A stretch of DNA of 36,437 nucleotides from an uncultured Clostridia bacterium (GTDB taxonomy: Bacteria > Bacillota > Clostridia > Lutisporales > Lutisporaceae): the NCBI GenBank assembly GCA_937930535.1, contig CALGKJ010000121.1, positions 1-36,437 of the forward strand, in the 5' to 3' direction. Position numbers and translations under genes: made by a program. Shown here in pieces: positions 26,076-33,018 of the stretch; within the stretch, counting starts at the first letter, position 1; the number at the start of each line of letters is the position of its first letter. Below the pieces are notes generated by a model that saw nothing but the letters and a program-made list of their open reading frames with translations, was not told where the DNA came from and did no database searches.

Positions 26076-26115
26076 GAGGATGCGTCCTTAATGGATGTAT
26101 TCTCTTATTTTTTTT
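26073..26115 (+). terminator. Terminator of the initiator gene
   Basis: TAAGAGGATGCGTCC (26073-26087) pairs with GGATGTATTCTCTTA (26093-26107), with G-U wobbles at the differing sites, followed by a T8 run. It overlaps the stop codon and shields the iterons from transcription. Confidence 0.85.
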
Positions 26116-26128
26116 ATACAATTTTAAA

Positions 26129-26550
26129 ATTGCCATAACGATTCTAAAATTGCGTTTTCAAACCTGATTCCTATAGCGAGCTTAAAATTGCTATAACGAT
26201 TCTGAAATTGCTACAACAATTCCAAAATCGCTATAACGATTCTAAAATTGCTACAATGACTTTAAAATTGCCATAACGATTCTAAAATCGTATGCCTATT
26301 TTTAGTAATAAGTTATATATCATTAAATTTGAGTAATAAAACTATTTATTTTCAAGGAATTTTTTTTTATATTGCTATAGTGAGCTTAAAATTGCTATAA
26401 CGATTCTGAAATTGCTATAACGATTTTAAAATTGCCATAACGATTCTAAAATTGTTTTTTATTTTGAAAACCATATTTATGCCTATTGCTATAGTGAGCT
26501 TAAAATTGCTATAACGATTCTGAAATTGCTATAACGATTTTGAAATTGCC
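26129..26550 (+). repeat. Iteron arrays (14 copies of a 20-bp repeat), likely oriV
   Basis: The unit consensus is ATTGCTATAACGATTCTAAA, contiguous with an exact 20-bp period. Copies are: one at 26129-26148; six at 26167-26286; four at 26371-26450; three at 26485-26544. Each of the three larger arrays opens with the same variant unit (ATTGCTATAGTGAGCTTAAA or close) and then ATTGCTATAACGATTCTGAA, so whole arrays were copied. The spacers share TATGCCTAT. A 20-bp spacing puts all sites on one face of the helix, typical of Rep binding. The repeats have no spacers, so they are not CRISPR. The origin role is inferred from position after the Rep gene. Confidence 0.85.
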
Positions 26551-26624
26551 TTCTACAAACAGCGTACTATTTGTTATATACATTTACTTTAAGACGACTT
26601 ATGGATATAATAGTGATAAAAGAA

Positions 26625-26661
26625 AAAGATGTAACAGTTCTGCGAAAACTATTACACCTTT
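26625..26661 (+). terminator. Hairpin between the iterons and the second gene
   Basis: Fifteen-bp arms with two mismatches (26625-26639 and 26647-26661) are followed by TTTCTTAAT. It could end any transcript arising in the iteron region. Confidence 0.55.
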
Positions 26662-26737
26662 CTTAATACAAGTTAGCTTTGAAATTCAACCATTTTAAAA
26701 TCTGCTGTCTGCGAAACACAGATTATTTAGGTTATAC

Positions 26738-26768
26738 TTGACATCCGTAAAAATATGGTGATTACGGA
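26738..26768 (+). promoter_or_regulatory. Possible promoter and operator of the second replication gene
   Basis: A perfect -35 box TTGACA (26738-26743) is directly followed by a 7-bp inverted repeat, TCCGTAA (26744-26750) and TTACGGA (26762-26768), with 11 bp between. A good -10 box is not visible at the expected distance (ATTACG). The inverted repeat would suit a dimeric repressor. Confidence 0.4.
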
Positions 26769-26861
26769 GGTCAGCTTTGCTATTGCCTTTAAGTATATCA
26801 TAAAACCTATTAAACCTCAATATCCCCACACAGAATAATTTTATACAAAGGATGATTTTAT

Positions 26862-27869
26862 ATGGCCACAAAAGCATGTATGCATCATGTTAATGATATA
26901 CTTATCAATACAACTCATCATAAGCTATTAGATGTTTATTTTGTTTTGTGTAATATGAGTACACAGGATTCCAACAATCAGTTTTTTATACACACTGCCT
27001 CCAAATCTATATATAGTGTTTGTAAGGCAATAATGAAGGAAGCTCCTTATATGAAAAGCAGAAATACTATTCACGAATGCTGTAAGGAGCTTATGTCTAT
27101 TGGTATCCTTAAATATAATCGGGAAGCTTATGCTTGGGAATTACATCTTATGAAGTATATGTTTAAGTCTGACAACGGACTATCAGGCTTTATTCATCTG
27201 CGTAAAATCTTTTTTACAGAGCTCTTCTATAATTTATCAGTTTCTGAAAAAAAGATTTTATGCAAGGTTTTATCTATTATGAGTTCTAAAGGCTATAGAA
27301 GTTATAGGGATATCGAAATCAGCTTAGAAAATGATAAAGACAAAGTTAATATGAATTTTTGGAAAAAAGGCTTAAACAGCAATGATAAGTATTATATCAG
27401 AAAAATTATAGCAGGTGTTTTGTCTAATAAGGAGCTGTTTATAGATAATTCTGATACTGAAAGGCAAAAACAATTGATTAAGCATCAGTTTAACAGCACA
27501 ATGTATAAAAAGCAAAAAAAGCTATTTCAATATAGGTTCTGGTTTTCTCCTGCTCCTAAGCTAAGGGATCTTTTATATAAAAATAAAAAATCTTTAGAAG
27601 AGCGTTTTAATGATCTGAAACAAAAATATAAGGATTTATATGATTATCTAAGTATTAGATTACTCTCCTGCCAAGACTATATCCAGAAGAAGTTTAGCAT
27701 GGAAATATGGGTTGCCATACTTTCCTCCTGCCGAAACGTAAGCTGGATAATACGAAAGGAAGTTGTTGAAGGAGTAATAACAAAATTGTATCACCATGTA
27801 GAAATCGCTTCTCCCGAAAAATTTATTGGCAGCTTAACTCGAAGTCGAATCCAATTAAGATTGAGTTAG
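26862..27869 (+). CDS. Unrecognised protein, possibly replication-associated (winged-helix-like)
   Basis: This is a 335-residue cytoplasmic protein. The N-terminal 100 residues look like a helix-turn-helix or winged-helix domain (helical block around 30-80, then a turn and strand, GILKYNREAYAWEL). The rest is helical and basic. I do not recognise its family. Its place between the iterons and the DnaA boxes suggests a role in origin function, for example as a second initiator, a helicase loader or a DnaD-like factor. The ATG has AAAGGATG upstream. A compact terminator follows. Confidence 0.6.
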   Translation: MATKACMHHVNDILINTTHHKLLDVYFVLCNMSTQDSNNQFFIHTASKSIYSVCKAIMKEAPYMKSRNTIHECCKELMSIGILKYNREAYAWELHLMKYMFKSDNGLSGFIHLRKIFFTELFYNLSVSEKKILCKVLSIMSSKGYRSYRDIEISLENDKDKVNMNFWKKGLNSNDKYYIRKIIAGVLSNKELFIDNSDTERQKQLIKHQFNSTMYKKQKKLFQYRFWFSPAPKLRDLLYKNKKSLEERFNDLKQKYKDLYDYLSIRLLSCQDYIQKKFSMEIWVAILSSCRNVSWIIRKEVVEGVITKLYHHVEIASPEKFIGSLTRSRIQLRLS

Positions 27870-27910
27870 GCTTTTTGTCTTGCTTTTATTTTTTTATATT
27901 TTTTACTTAT

Positions 27911-27934
27911 AGGCATATCCTGCCTGTTTTTTTT
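27911..27934 (+). terminator. Terminator of the second replication gene
   Basis: AGGCA (27911-27915) pairs with TGCCT (27921-27925), followed by GTTTTTTTTATT. The stem is short but the T-run is strong. Confidence 0.6.
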
Positions 27935-27961
27935 ATTTCTAACCTAATTAAAGTATTTTCT

Positions 27962-28004
27962 TGTGTATAACTGTGTGGAAAATCTGTGGATAAAAAGTGG
28001 ATAA
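27962..28004 (+). promoter_or_regulatory. Cluster of four DnaA boxes
   Basis: Four 9-mers in the same orientation match TGTGGATAA (the complement of TTATCCACA): TGTGTATAA (27962-27970), TGTGGAAAA (27974-27982), TGTGGATAA, perfect (27985-27993), and AGTGGATAA (27996-28004). The spacing is 12, 11 and 11 bp, about one helix turn. The following 80 bp are AT-rich and may serve as the unwinding element. This suggests that host DnaA is recruited to the origin. Confidence 0.75.
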
Positions 28005-28241
28005 ATCCAAACTCGTCCAATAATTTTTAAATGTTAATAACTTTTGTCCCTTCTTTTCCAAATTCTTTGTATCGGCTGTCTTTTTTATTAATGAGCAAAT
28101 GCTGTATATCCATAGCAGCGCAATACTTACAGCAGGCTATTAATAGTTAGTTAATTATAATAATAGTCTGCATAATTAATAATGAAATTTCATGTAATAT
28201 ATATTCTTTTATTAGGTCAATTATTACTATTAAATAAAAAA
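28005..28241. other. AT-rich region after the DnaA boxes
   Basis: I see no gene or large hairpin here, only a small palindrome around AATGAAATTTCAT at about 28180. It may contain the DNA unwinding element; this is inference from base composition. Confidence 0.35.
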
Positions 28242-28260
28242 CACCCGATATAATCGAGTG
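28242..28260 (-). terminator. Terminator of the NAGPA-domain gene
   Basis: On the minus strand CACTCGAT-TAT-ATCGGGTG has one G-U pair and is followed by a T6 run. Confidence 0.75.
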
Positions 28261-28287
28261 ATTCAGATGAGTAGTATAGTTATATAA

Positions 28288-29391
28288 TTATTTTTTTCTA
28301 ACTAAAAAGGCTGTAGGAATCTTTCTTCCTCCATACTTGCTGTAGGTTCTATTTATCAGTTTACCGTCTTTATACATAGATGTAGAGGTACCTCCATCAA
28401 GATTAAAGGCGTTATATGCACCATATTCCACCATTATATCTCTGACATCCTTTATACTTGCACCGATAGAATAACCTGGCTGTCTGCCATCTATTACTAG
28501 GAATATTATAGTACCGTCCTTACGCTGTCCTATGGCTGTTCTGGGGTCAATTCCCCAGCCTCCATTTCCCTGCATTGGTACTGTCTCACCATTTAAAATC
28601 AGAATGGGTGTAAAGAACACTGCATCTCGTACCTTCATACTAACGATATCTTCAAGCTTATAATTACCCATAATCAGCTTATGATCCTCTGTTAAACCTA
28701 CTATGTGATATATATGATCAGGGCTGCCTTTTATCAGCTTGCCTTTTGAGATTACTATTCCATCTGGTATTCCGCCAGAGCCATTTCCCTGAGGATCGTA
28801 GAAGCCGCCTCCGTTAATGCCTGCTTCGGCATCATACCTTTTAGCCATATCAACCAGCCTTTCGCCAGCTATATCCATTTTATCACTAATACCAACATAT
28901 ACCCTTGAGGGGTCGTATATTAAAAGAATTTTACCCTTATATGTTGGTGTAGATATATCAAATTCTTGTATAGGGAGAGTTTCCTTGGTATTGGAGTCAG
29001 GATTTTCGCCATTGATGCTTAAGGAAATCTCATCAGACTCGAACTCATCAGAAATAACTCCACTTACTCTATTGATATCTATTAAAGCATTGCTGGCATC
29101 GCAGTATTTAGAATCTGTTGTTTTTGCTGAGATTGAAATATCATTGAGTCTTATACTTTCAGTTGGCTTTAATACTTTATTTCTGGTCATTATTTCATCT
29201 ATTTCCTGTTGAGTAAAAAACAGTTTTGCAAGGTACTGGTGTTCTATAGTATTCATTGCTGTTGTCACCCATAAATCTTTAAAATATAAAATAGGACTAT
29301 GAAAGGTTATTATAAAGATAATAATAGTCAGTATCATTAGGTAGAAAATAAAATCTATTATTATTTGAGTTAATATCCCCAGCCATTTCAC
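28288..29391 (-). CDS. NAGPA/DUF2233 phosphodiester glycosidase-like protein
   Basis: This is a 367-residue protein with an N-terminal membrane anchor (about 8-32) and an extracytoplasmic NAGPA domain, the family of human GlcNAc-1-phosphodiester alpha-N-acetylglucosaminidase and bacterial exopolysaccharide-associated proteins. Family motifs are A-G-I-N-G-G-G-F-Y (about 193-201), D-P-R-T-A-I-G (about 285-291), V-I-D-G-R-Q (about 301-306) and N-L-D-G-G-T-S-T-S-M-Y near residue 337. The probable role is trimming of sugar phosphodiesters in cell-wall polymers or exopolysaccharide. The start is GTG with AAGGAGGG upstream. A 7-bp inverted repeat, GGTATGA/TCATACC (29412-29432), lies just upstream and may be an operator. 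Confidence 0.85.
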   Translation of the reverse strand: MKWLGILTQIIIDFIFYLMILTIIIFIITFHSPILYFKDLWVTTAMNTIEHQYLAKLFFTQQEIDEIMTRNKVLKPTESIRLNDISISAKTTDSKYCDASNALIDINRVSGVISDEFESDEISLSINGENPDSNTKETLPIQEFDISTPTYKGKILLIYDPSRVYVGISDKMDIAGERLVDMAKRYDAEAGINGGGFYDPQGNGSGGIPDGIVISKGKLIKGSPDHIYHIVGLTEDHKLIMGNYKLEDIVSMKVRDAVFFTPILILNGETVPMQGNGGWGIDPRTAIGQRKDGTIIFLVIDGRQPGYSIGASIKDVRDIMVEYGAYNAFNLDGGTSTSMYKDGKLINRTYSKYGGRKIPTAFLVRKK

Positions 29392-29411
29392 TTTTTTACA
29401 TCCCTCCTTAT

Positions 29412-29432
29412 GGTATGAGTATAAATCATACC
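29412..29432 (-). promoter_or_regulatory. Inverted repeat upstream of the NAGPA gene
   Basis: GGTATGA (29412-29418) and TCATACC (29426-29432) are separated by 7 bp and lie 20 bp upstream of the GTG start. It could be an operator or a leader hairpin. Confidence 0.4.
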
Positions 29433-29578
29433 TATCTGTATATCCCTGAGTATGTAATAGTATTCTGGTGAATAAACGCAGCTTGCTTCATAGGTGTATG
29501 TCCAGTGCTCTTAGTCAATACTAATATGTTGGGTATGCTTCTATAGAAAAGAGTTATAGTTTCGTGTATTACAAAAAA

Positions 29579-29605
29579 CAGAATTCCTAATTAATAGGAA
29601 TCCTG
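29579..29605 (-). terminator. Terminator of the membrane-anchored protein gene
   Basis: CAGAATTCCTA (29579-29589) pairs with TAGGAATCCTG (29595-29605), one mismatch, followed on the minus strand by a T6 run. Confidence 0.8.
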
Positions 29606-29649
29606 TATACTGGGATGATTGCTGCAATAGCAAAGTATGCTGCAAAGAT

Positions 29650-30999
29650 TTAGTCTATTTTAACTTCAATATCCTGAGAGGCTCTTACGCCGTGACTTTC
29701 TTGTACTTGCAGAGTAAATTTGTATGTTCCCGGCTCTAAATTTGATGGAATAAAGAGATCCTTATCAGACAAGGTGGATTCCTTTGCAAGTGCTATAAAG
29801 GGCTGCTCTTTTTCATATGCTGGGTCTGTATTTTTGCCAAGAATTCTTATATTAACCATGGTATCTTTTGTTCCTTTGATTTCCCATACAAAATAAACCT
29901 TGCCATTAGTATATAAGCCCTTAAGCATATTTATCTTCAATATGTCGCCAATATTTTCTGCTCTAACTTCAACTTTGCCGGCTTTGATATCCTGTGGCTT
30001 AACAACTCTAAAATTCCAGTTTCCAGGCTTAGCATTAGGTATAATATATTGAATTCTTTTATTCTCCTCATAGTAATGACCATATTTAGAGATATTATCT
30101 TTAGTTATTTCTACACCAGATGGATTAACCAGACTGATTTTGATATCAGGACAATCATTTTCCCATGTAGCCATAAATGCCCAGGTTCCACCTACTTTTA
30201 ATGGGGTTGAAATATCCTTGGTTTCAAATACTGGCTTGTCATTTGCGGTTTTAATAGGCTCCCCAGTCTTTAATGAATTGAAAATAGCATCATCGTTAAC
30301 TTGACCTTGAAGCTGGGCAAATACATCTTCATCAGTTTTAGGGGTACTAACTTGATCATTGGAGGAGGAATTAATAAAAATATCCTCAGATGCAGCTTCT
30401 GCTATAGTGTTTTCTTCCTGATTATCATTAGATGAAGGCCCATTATTATCAGAATTTTCATCAGCTTCTGCAATTTGAGCAAGCTCCGAGTCTGCATCCT
30501 CATCAGATTCAGCTTCTGGAGTAGGATCTGCTTCTGGTGCAGCAGTAGGTACCTCTTTTCCTAGGTTTAGCTTGTGTAAGAAGGGTATGCTGAAAGGAAG
30601 GCTTATTATGCCTGTTAAGTCAGCATAAGCTATACCTATAAATCCAAAGAATAATAGAATAAATGTAAGTTTTAGCAGAGTATTGATTTTTTTCTTTGGT
30701 TTCTTTTGCTTTTTTTCTATTTTTGCTTTCTTTTTATCCTTAATATCAGCTTTTTTAGATTGTTGGGTTGTTATGCTAGGCACGGTTTCTATAGCAGCTT
30801 CGTAAACCCAATTGTTTTCATCCATTACTTCTTTAATGTCTTTTTGAATTTGTTCTTCATTAATAATTGGCTTTGTTACATGATCTTCTACTGTTTTACT
30901 GGAATTTTCTAATAACAAAGGGGATTCTTCTTTCGCAGCTTCAGAGACTGAGGTGTTTTCTGAAGTTGCTTTCTTTTGATTATTTTCCGACTCATTCAT
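29650..30999 (-). CDS. Single-pass membrane protein with acidic linker and extracellular domain
   Basis: This is a 449-residue protein. Residues 1-106 are cytoplasmic, acidic and then strongly basic (KKKAKIEKKQKKPKKK at about 89-104); a membrane helix lies at about 107-127; residues 145-215 form a low-complexity acidic linker (E, D, A, S, N); and 230-449 form a beta-rich extracytoplasmic region with two Ig-like halves (about 255-345 and 350-449). The layout (type II topology) recalls that of the protein at 11810. No family is recognised. The ATG has AGGAGG upstream and the gene has its own terminator. Confidence 0.75.
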   Translation of the reverse strand: MNESENNQKKATSENTSVSEAAKEESPLLLENSSKTVEDHVTKPIINEEQIQKDIKEVMDENNWVYEAAIETVPSITTQQSKKADIKDKKKAKIEKKQKKPKKKINTLLKLTFILLFFGFIGIAYADLTGIISLPFSIPFLHKLNLGKEVPTAAPEADPTPEAESDEDADSELAQIAEADENSDNNGPSSNDNQEENTIAEAASEDIFINSSSNDQVSTPKTDEDVFAQLQGQVNDDAIFNSLKTGEPIKTANDKPVFETKDISTPLKVGGTWAFMATWENDCPDIKISLVNPSGVEITKDNISKYGHYYEENKRIQYIIPNAKPGNWNFRVVKPQDIKAGKVEVRAENIGDILKINMLKGLYTNGKVYFVWEIKGTKDTMVNIRILGKNTDPAYEKEQPFIALAKESTLSDKDLFIPSNLEPGTYKFTLQVQESHGVRASQDIEVKID

Positions 31000-31050
31000 T
31001 AATTGTACCTCCTATTATTGGTTAGTAAAATTTTAATACTTACGCATACT

Positions 31051-31207
31051 CTAGGAAAGCAATAACCAGCTTATGAATAAATTAAGTTTTATGGTTGCTT
31101 CCCTAGATAGGGTTTTTAGCTTAAAACTTAGATTATTCCAAGCTAAAAACCTAGAAGGGAAGCAATAACTAGCTTATGAACAATTAAGTTTTATGGTTGC
31201 TTCCCTA
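31051..31207 (+). repeat. Palindromic repeat family, copies D and E
   Basis: Copy D (31051-31106) has arms CTAGGAAAGCAA and TTGCTTCCCTAG. A linking palindrome TAGGGTTTTTAGCTT...AAGCTAAAAACCTAG (31108-31154) joins it to copy E (31153-31207), with arms AGGGAAGCAA and TTGCTTCCCT. The shared loop is ...CTTATGAA(TA)AATTAAGTTTTATGG. This 157-bp double copy is upstream of the gene at 31000 and downstream of the gene at 31260. Confidence 0.8.
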
Positions 31208-31259
31208 TACACCGCAATTGATTAATGTGATTTTTTATGTGTTCTATATAGTTTCAGTT

Positions 31260-31766
31260 TTAGAGGCTTAGTACTTCCTGTGCATATACGTCATAGTAGT
31301 AGTTCATTGCATCAATCATTTTTTCAGCTAGCTGCTCAGGGGAATAAGGAAGTGGCTGTTCAAAAACTATTTCTTCACCTACAGGACTATTTAGAAGGTC
31401 GACACATTCAAATTCAAACCAGTTTTTGCTTTCTACATCTATGCAATATTGTTTAAGGCTCTCTCCTGCTTTCAACAAAGCCATTATATCTCCGGGTATA
31501 TCATCATTTTGATAAATACGTGGCATATCTGAATTAATTCTTAAATCCATAAGCCTAAGATCTCCTGCAGAACTTAGCGTTATTCTCAGTGGATATGCAT
31601 GATTTAAGGATTCGATAACAGCTATTGTTTCACTTAGGGGATAAGCTAAGCTGTCGGCACATGGTATAAATTTTTCCATGTTAACTGAAATCTTAAAGCA
31701 GCCGCTATTTGTTGTTACTAAGTACTCTTTTTTTATTTCTTTTATCTTACTTATTGCAAAGCTCAT
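31260..31766 (-). CDS. Protein of unknown function
   Basis: This 168-residue cytoplasmic protein has beta strands at about 12-75 and a helical, acidic C terminus (about 135-165). I do not recognise a family. I chose the ATG at 31766 because AAAGGTGG lies 6 nt upstream; a longer reading from 31784 would overlap that ribosome binding site. It is monocistronic. Confidence 0.65.
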   Translation of the reverse strand: MSFAISKIKEIKKEYLVTTNSGCFKISVNMEKFIPCADSLAYPLSETIAVIESLNHAYPLRITLSSAGDLRLMDLRINSDMPRIYQNDDIPGDIMALLKAGESLKQYCIDVESKNWFEFECVDLLNSPVGEEIVFEQPLPYSPEQLAEKMIDAMNYYYDVYAQEVLSL

Positions 31767-31944
31767 ATAGTCCCACCTTTCCAATTATTCTGTAAACAAG
31801 GATTTTATAAAACCAATATATTATACAAAATAATTAGAAATCTATAATGAAATTTATTGCTATCAAAGTATAAAGTATGCAGTAGGCTTGATGTTTACAA
31901 TACTTAGATTACTGCAAAATAGAGGAAGTACGACTTGTAAAAAA
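31767..31944. other. Intergenic region without a visible gene
   Basis: This is the upstream region of the 168-residue gene. TATAAT lies at about 31817 on the minus strand, without a good -35 box. Nothing else stands out before the hairpin at 31945. Confidence 0.35.
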
Positions 31945-31978
31945 GGAACTGCGTTACGTAAAAATGTAACGCAGTTCC
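31945..31978 (-). terminator. Strong hairpin, probable terminator
   Basis: Perfect 13-bp arms GGAACTGCGTTAC (31945-31957) and GTAACGCAGTTCC (31966-31978) are followed on the minus strand by a T6 run. It is about 215 bp beyond the end of the gene at 32195 and beyond a first terminator there, so it may end an additional, shorter minus-strand transcript. Confidence 0.7.
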
Positions 31979-32001
31979 TCCATTTATTGTATATGAAACG
32001 G

Positions 32002-32048
32002 AATACTGATAAATAAACATTTAATTAATGCAAGCACTTATCAGTATT
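32002..32048. repeat. Inverted repeat in intergenic region
   Basis: AATACTGATAA (32002-32012) and TTATCAGTATT (32038-32048) form perfect 11-bp arms around 25 bp. The string TTATCAGTATTT returns at about 32931, upstream of the polytopic membrane protein gene, so it could be a shared binding site. Confidence 0.45.
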
Positions 32049-32149
32049 TGCCCGTAGTTTATATTATATATAAATCAATAATTTTTATAACACTTAAAGC
32101 TGATTTCAAATAAATTCTATATAAATCTAATATATCCTAAAAGATATAA

Positions 32150-32177
32150 AGAAGAACAGCAATTTTGCTATTCTTCT
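32150..32177 (-). terminator. Terminator of the 135-residue gene
   Basis: The arms AGAAGAA-C-AGCAA and TTGCT-A-TTCTTCT contain one internal mismatch. It lies 18 bp after the stop codon on the minus strand. Confidence 0.6.
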
Positions 32178-32194
32178 CTTATGTACATAAACAG

Positions 32195-32602
32195 CTATAT
32201 TTTTTTAATATATGAGCCTTTGTATAGTACTTCTGAATCTGTACTCTTGATATCACATAGCTTAGCAAAGGCATCTTCATCATATTCACAGAATGCAAGG
32301 TATTCAATGGGTGTTCCTTCGAAATCAAGTGCTGAAAAATCCTCTTTTAGAGACACAACAATTTTGGTTTCGCCCCAGAAGCTGTCGTCTACTAGGTAAT
32401 TGTATTCTAAGCCAGTCAGAAATTCCTTGATATCTTTTATTACCTGGAAAGCAGATTCTTCCTCCAAAAAAGAAATAAATCTTCCTACACTCAATATATC
32501 TGGTTGGTTTTTTATCATAACCATTACCATTTCCATATTGTGTAATAGCTGCGTGAAAAATGGTTTTGCTTCAGTAATTGTTTTTTCGTTTAATTTCTTC
32601 AT
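32195..32602 (-). CDS. Small protein of unknown function
   Basis: This is a 135-residue cytoplasmic protein: helical in residues 5-65, then a beta-rich, acidic part. I do not recognise a family. The ATG has AAAGGAG 11 nt upstream, a consensus promoter lies at 32729-32757 and a terminator follows, so it is a complete single-gene unit. Confidence 0.65.
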   Translation of the reverse strand: MKKLNEKTITEAKPFFTQLLHNMEMVMVMIKNQPDILSVGRFISFLEEESAFQVIKDIKEFLTGLEYNYLVDDSFWGETKIVVSLKEDFSALDFEGTPIEYLAFCEYDEDAFAKLCDIKSTDSEVLYKGSYIKKI

Positions 32603-32728
32603 ACAAAATTTATCTCCTTTACTTCACTTGATTTATAGTTATATTTAATTCGATATAAGTTTTGGGTGCATATCTTTATGTGCTCACTCCTATTGATAAA
32701 TTAATTATTTATTTGTTACTTGCAATTA

Positions 32729-32757
32729 ATTATATCATACGTATACTAAATAGTCAA
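32729..32757 (-). promoter_or_regulatory. SigA promoter of the 135-residue gene
   Basis: On the minus strand TTGACT (32752-32757) and TATAAT (32729-32734) are 17 bp apart. The leader would be about 120 nt. Confidence 0.8.
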
Positions 32758-33007
32758 ATAAAAATTACAAAATAATTTATTATATGTAATTATAGCTGTC
32801 TTTATACTGAGATAGTTATAAAGATATTTTAAGCTGCAATAAAGCATGTTAAAGAGATTGCATCAACAAACCTCTATATATGCGTTATATCTAACAAAAT
32901 ACTGGTTCTTACTTTGATTTATGTCGAATCGTTATCAGTATTTATATAGAACATAAAAAATTTATAAATACTGTTGAAAGAAGTAAGATATTTCATCTAC
33001 AGTTATG
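32758..33007. other. AT-rich divergent intergenic region
   Basis: This region precedes the polytopic membrane protein gene on the plus strand. I see the TTATCAGTATTT string at about 32931 but no convincing -35/-10 pair. Confidence 0.35.
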
Positions 33008-33018
33008 GGAGGTTACTT

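Noticed and set aside
26129-26550. Repeat array considered as a CRISPR
   Set aside because: Units are 20 bp, directly contiguous and without unique spacers; they fit iterons, and no cas gene is present.
26695-26877. Minus-strand 60-residue frame upstream of the second replication gene
   Set aside because: No ribosome binding site, and it overlaps the -35/inverted-repeat region and the start of the plus-strand gene.
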